64,000 nt of DNA, taken from the NCBI GenBank assembly GCA_015501595.1, contig JADNRX010000208.1:1-64000 (forward strand), in the 5' to 3' direction. The DNA comes from Hymenopellis radicata (Eukaryota; Basidiomycota; Agaricomycetes; Agaricales; Physalacriaceae). This document shows, piece by piece, positions 60,915 through 64,000 of this stretch. A program made the translations under genes and the position numbers. Below the pieces are notes generated by a model, which was not told where the DNA came from, did no database searches, and was given only the letters and a program-made list of their open reading frames with translations. Position 1 is the stretch's first letter; the number at the start of each line of letters is the position of its first letter.

Positions 60915-61343
60915 TCAAAGAATACCGCCAAAGACGAGTTCATATGTCTGAGGAACCCCCGCTTCTCTATTCAGTCCGCGAAGATCATATTCTGTGAACG
61001 CTCGCAACCCAATCGCCACTTTGTCAACGGTCCAATGAAGTAGTACGAGTCCGAGCCAAATCCCGAAGGATAACGCCAAAACGACAAAGGCGAGTTCGAG
61101 TTTAAAGTGAGGAATATCACTGAGCCAAGTGCGCATGCACGAAAGGCGAGGTAGAATGACAGACGCGAGGAGTAAGGACGCGAATATGTAGATGGGAGTG
61201 AGCGTGCGATTTACACGTCTTTCGTTGATGTCTGGGTCGTTGAGGATGCGGGCAAGGACACTTTGTGCGTGTTCAACGAGAGATCTGGAGCGCAGTTTGG
61301 ACGTGGGCGAGATGGTAGAATGCTTTGTGCGAGACGTGGACAT
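60915..61343 (-). CDS. small multi-pass membrane protein, unknown
   Basis: A single exon of 142 residues starting MSTSRTKHSTISPTSKLRSR. After a basic N-terminal region and a helix (EHAQSVLARILNDPDINER) there are two or three hydrophobic segments (IYIFASLLLASVILPRL, LAFVVLALSFGIWLGLVLLH), and a charged tail ending ELVFGGIL. It looks like an endomembrane or mitochondrial protein; I do not recognise the family. Confidence 0.6.
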   Translation of the reverse strand: MSTSRTKHSTISPTSKLRSRSLVEHAQSVLARILNDPDINERRVNRTLTPIYIFASLLLASVILPRLSCMRTWLSDIPHFKLELAFVVLALSFGIWLGLVLLHWTVDKVAIGLRAFTEYDLRGLNREAGVPQTYELVFGGIL

Positions 61344-61443
61344 GGCAGTAGAAGATGAAAGAGTTATGATTGACAAGCACCCTTGAAAGTACTCAGGAGG
61401 ATGCATAGATGTTGTACAACAAAACGGGTAGATACCATCTCTC

Positions 61444-62306
61444 TCACTGGTACGCCAAACGGAACATGAACTGGAAGCTGTACTGCTTGGTGTCAGAATC
61501 CCAGTGCGACCAGTTCCAGTAGCCAGCATCATCAGCCTCGTCCTCGATTTCCCGAGCTGGGATGCGGAACGCAATGGTCTCGTATGGCTCGGCAGCGACC
61601 TAGAGAGCCGTCAATCACATAGAACGAACACAACAGAAATACTCACGATGAGATACTGGTACGCCTTGTTCGGTGCCTCCCTTTTCTGCTCCCAAGCACT
61701 CATAAACCGCCTCCGAGGAAGGACACCAGGCTTGATCTGGGGGAGATGGACCTGCACCATCATGCCCTCTTTTCCCGTATCCAAGTCGCGCACTTTCGTG
61801 ACGCGGTACCCAGGCCGCCCAATCTTGAGAAAGACTTTGCGCTGGATGCTGCTCTGCGTCGGCGCAATCATCAGCTGCGTGTCTTTGGCATCGCGCGCCG
61901 CACGCCGCGCCAGGTTGGTCTGGTGCTTTTTGCCTTGGGTGTGGGCGAGGTAGGAGCCTTCATTGGTGTGCAGCGTCAAGCAGAGTCGGCATTCGAGAGA
62001 GCCGAGATGGTTGCGCAGGATGTAAGGATCCTGGCGGCTCGGTGAGGAAATCACAATATGGAGACACGACACGCACCTTGGCCAAATCTATCGTCTCCAA
62101 AGCAAGTTTCCGCAGACGCTCACGTCGGTCGACGTTGGTCTCGGACGCGCCAGCAACACCACCACCGCCAAACTTGGAGCCGACTCGATTCTATGTAGGT
62201 CGTTTTTAGCATTAATTGGTTGATTGGGAAAGATGGAAATTATGTACCTGGTAATCTGATAGAATTCATTAAAACTGCAAAATAACAAAGAAAAAAGCTC
62301 ACCCAT
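61444..62306 (-). CDS. PRP11: splicing factor 3a subunit 2 (Prp11/SF3A2)
   Basis: Five exons: 62306-62303, 62255-62248, 62190-62077, 62030-61647 and 61599-61444, 221 residues. Exon 1 is only ATGG and exon 2 an 8-base microexon; together they encode MDYQ, followed by NRVGSKFGGGGVAG, the conserved SF3A2 start. The C2H2 matrin-type zinc finger is ECRLCLTLHTNEGSYLAHTQ, followed by GKKHQTNLARRAARDA. The GRPGYRVTKVRD and RFMSAWEQKREAPNKAYQYL blocks and the C-terminal AFRIPAREIE and YWNWSHWDSDTKQYSFQFMF complete the family pattern. It is part of the U2 snRNP SF3a complex that recognises the branch site. Length matches fungal Prp11, shorter than animal SF3A2, which has a Pro-rich tail. Confidence 0.95.
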
Positions 62307-62751
62307 TATGCGGAGCTATACGTGATGGAGGGAGGACACAAGGACAAGCGTCCATACGATCATCGTCTCTGAGTCTTGTATGTATCTTGAAGAACGCGTC
62401 ATTTGCTCAGCACAACTCTGAACTGTCAGCGGACCCTCCACGCAGTACCTATCCTCTCCTTCAAACACTGAACAGCTCCCAGATTTCCAAAAGATTTTAA
62501 TACAAGGCGTCATCGCCGAGCTTAGCCTTCGATCGACAGTCAAGCCGCCGGCATCACAGCCCATCCGTAACAGTAACCTTCTCCTCTACTAGTACCACCA
62601 CCTTGGACACGACGTCCTCTCCTTCCCCTCTGTTCTCGACTGCCATCTCATCGCCGTCTTATCGTCTTCATTGCTCCACAGATAGACACCCGATCTGGCC
62701 AAAGATCAACCAGCCTTTGCTTCGATCTCAAGCAACCGAGTCGAATCGGCC
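62307..62751. promoter_or_regulatory. divergent promoter between SF3A2 and Mo25
   Basis: The two starts are 445 bases apart and head-to-head. No other gene is seen. The segment is rich in short pyrimidine tracts towards the Mo25 start. Confidence 0.5.
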
Positions 62752-64000
62752 ATGAACTTTTTCAAGACCAAGCCTCGCACGCCGCCGGACCTTGTCCGTT
62801 CTCTGCGCGAGAACCTGCCAAAGTTAGACTCGGCCGCCCCAGGTGGTGATGTCCGCCGGAAGGTGCGCTTCGTTTGGCATTGTCAACATGTTGAACGACA
62901 TGCTCTACTTGAACGCGTGCTAACGAATGTACTCTCTATTCTATGCAGGCCAGCGAGGAAATATCAAAGTCTCTTCAGCAAATCAAGGCCCTCTTATACG
63001 GCGACGGTTGGTGTCTCCTCTCTGTCTTACAATCGAACCATTCTGACCATTTTGTCTGTCTTAGAAACCCCCGACACTCTCGCCCAGCTCGCACAAGAAA
63101 CATACTCGTCATCTCTGCTTCTTCTTCTCATCAACGCTCTCCCACGCCTGGATTTCGAGTCCCGCAAAGACGCCGTTCAAATTCACACAGCTCTTCTGAG
63201 AAGAAGTATCGGGCAACGACTACCAACAGTTGAGCATCTAACGCAAAATCCGCAGGCTCTTTTCGCTGCTTTAGAGGGCTATGGAAATGAGGAGATAGCG
63301 CTCAACACGGGCATGGTGCTCAAAGAGATGCTAAGGCATGAAAGCCTAGCAAAGATTCTGCTCAACAGTGATCAGTGCGTGTCTCCACTGCTTCTACTCC
63401 AACACTTGACCTCACATGTGCAGATTTTATACCTTCCCAAACTACATCGAATCAACGACCTTTGGTATCTCATGTGACGCTTTCTCCAACCTCAAAGAAA
63501 CCCTCACACGCCACAAACCGATGGTTGCGACATACCTAGAGACCCATTACGACCGGTTCTTCTCCTCCTTCACCACCCTCATCCTATCCAACAACTACGT
63601 CACCAAGCGCCAATCCTTAAAGTTATTGGGCGAGATCCTCCTAGACAGAGCCAATTTCAACGTCATGACTCGTTACATCGCCAACGAGGCCAACCTCAAA
63701 ATGATGATGAACCTACTCCGGGACAAGAGCAAAAACATCCAGTTCGAGGCGTTCCACGTGTTCAAGGTCAGTCCTTTCTATCAACGTTTCAAACGTGTCT
63801 GATAGACCCTTCTAGGTGTTCGTGGCCAACCCGAAGAAACCCCCTCAGATCGAAACCATTTTGAGGCGAAATAAAGACAAGTTGCTCTCTTTCCTCAAGA
63901 ACTTCCATAACGATAAGGATGGTAAGTGGTAATCACTGTTGGCCATGCTCGTTCGTATTCTGACGGTGAAATAGACGAACAATTTAGCGATGAGAAACAG
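62752..64000 (+). CDS. Mo25/Hym1-like scaffold protein, cut by the window edge
   Basis: Exons 62752-62862, 62949-63006, 63065-63374, 63424-63766, 63816-63921 and 63975 onward join in frame. The start [20 protein letters not shown] is that of Mo25 proteins. Armadillo-like helical repeats follow, with [88 protein letters not shown], and DEQFSDEK near the end. Mo25 binds and activates GCK-type kinases in the RAM/Hippo-like pathway controlling polarity and cell separation. Only the last few residues should lie beyond the window. Confidence 0.95.

Overview
The window looks like a chromosome segment of an agaricomycete (mushroom-forming) basidiomycete. Coding regions are cut by many introns of about 42-60 nt with GT...AG borders. 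The gene content is also typical: a KDZ-type DNA transposon, lineage-expanded BTB, FunK1-like and DUF6534-like families, a Ppo-type fatty acid dioxygenase, and conserved eukaryotic core genes (SF3A2/Prp11, Tim14/Pam18, Mo25/Hym1, roadblock light chain, EFM4-like methyltransferase).

Layout. 0-14 kb: an agaric-specific family gene (389-1623), a lineage-specific membrane protein (copy 1, minus), a large SNF2-type helicase-like gene (5791-10024), a fragment of the membrane protein family, and a BTB/POZ gene (12263-14240). The three plus-strand genes share a related upstream segment. 14-24 kb: duplicated accessory DNA with DUF6534-like remnants and two old-yellow-enzyme copies, one intact (20866-22213) and one internally deleted. 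24-29.4 kb: two further copies of the membrane protein family; the second is cut off at 29366.

29.37-40.59 kb: an 11.2-kb KDZ element with imperfect terminal inverted repeats and subterminal TTAAG-rich repeats. It carries a CxC2-type transposase (minus), a cluster of long perfect hairpins, a small Cys/His-rich protein with a SUMO-interaction-like motif (minus), and an HMG-box-like protein (plus). An orphan exon of a kinase-like gene lies right at its right border; an intact relative sits at 54.5-55.8 kb.

40.6-64 kb: mostly ordinary, denser gene space. A catalase and a Ppo-type dioxygenase lie in the same direction 334 nt apart, plausibly an oxylipin/peroxide pair. They are followed by the methyltransferase, a sirtuin relic, the roadblock gene, the kinase-like gene, a disordered Q/Y/P-rich protein, a broken GH53 galactanase, a FunK1-like N-terminal fragment, Tim14, a small membrane protein, SF3A2 and, divergently, Mo25, which runs off the right edge.

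A recurring feature is single-base homopolymer-length changes that break otherwise well-conserved frames (SNF2, BTB, the transposase four times, the HMG-box gene, the dioxygenase, the FunK1-like fragment). The core genes that I spliced by hand keep frame throughout. Either the accessory genes are decaying or the assembly carries residual homopolymer errors; raw reads would decide. All exon models here were spliced by eye.
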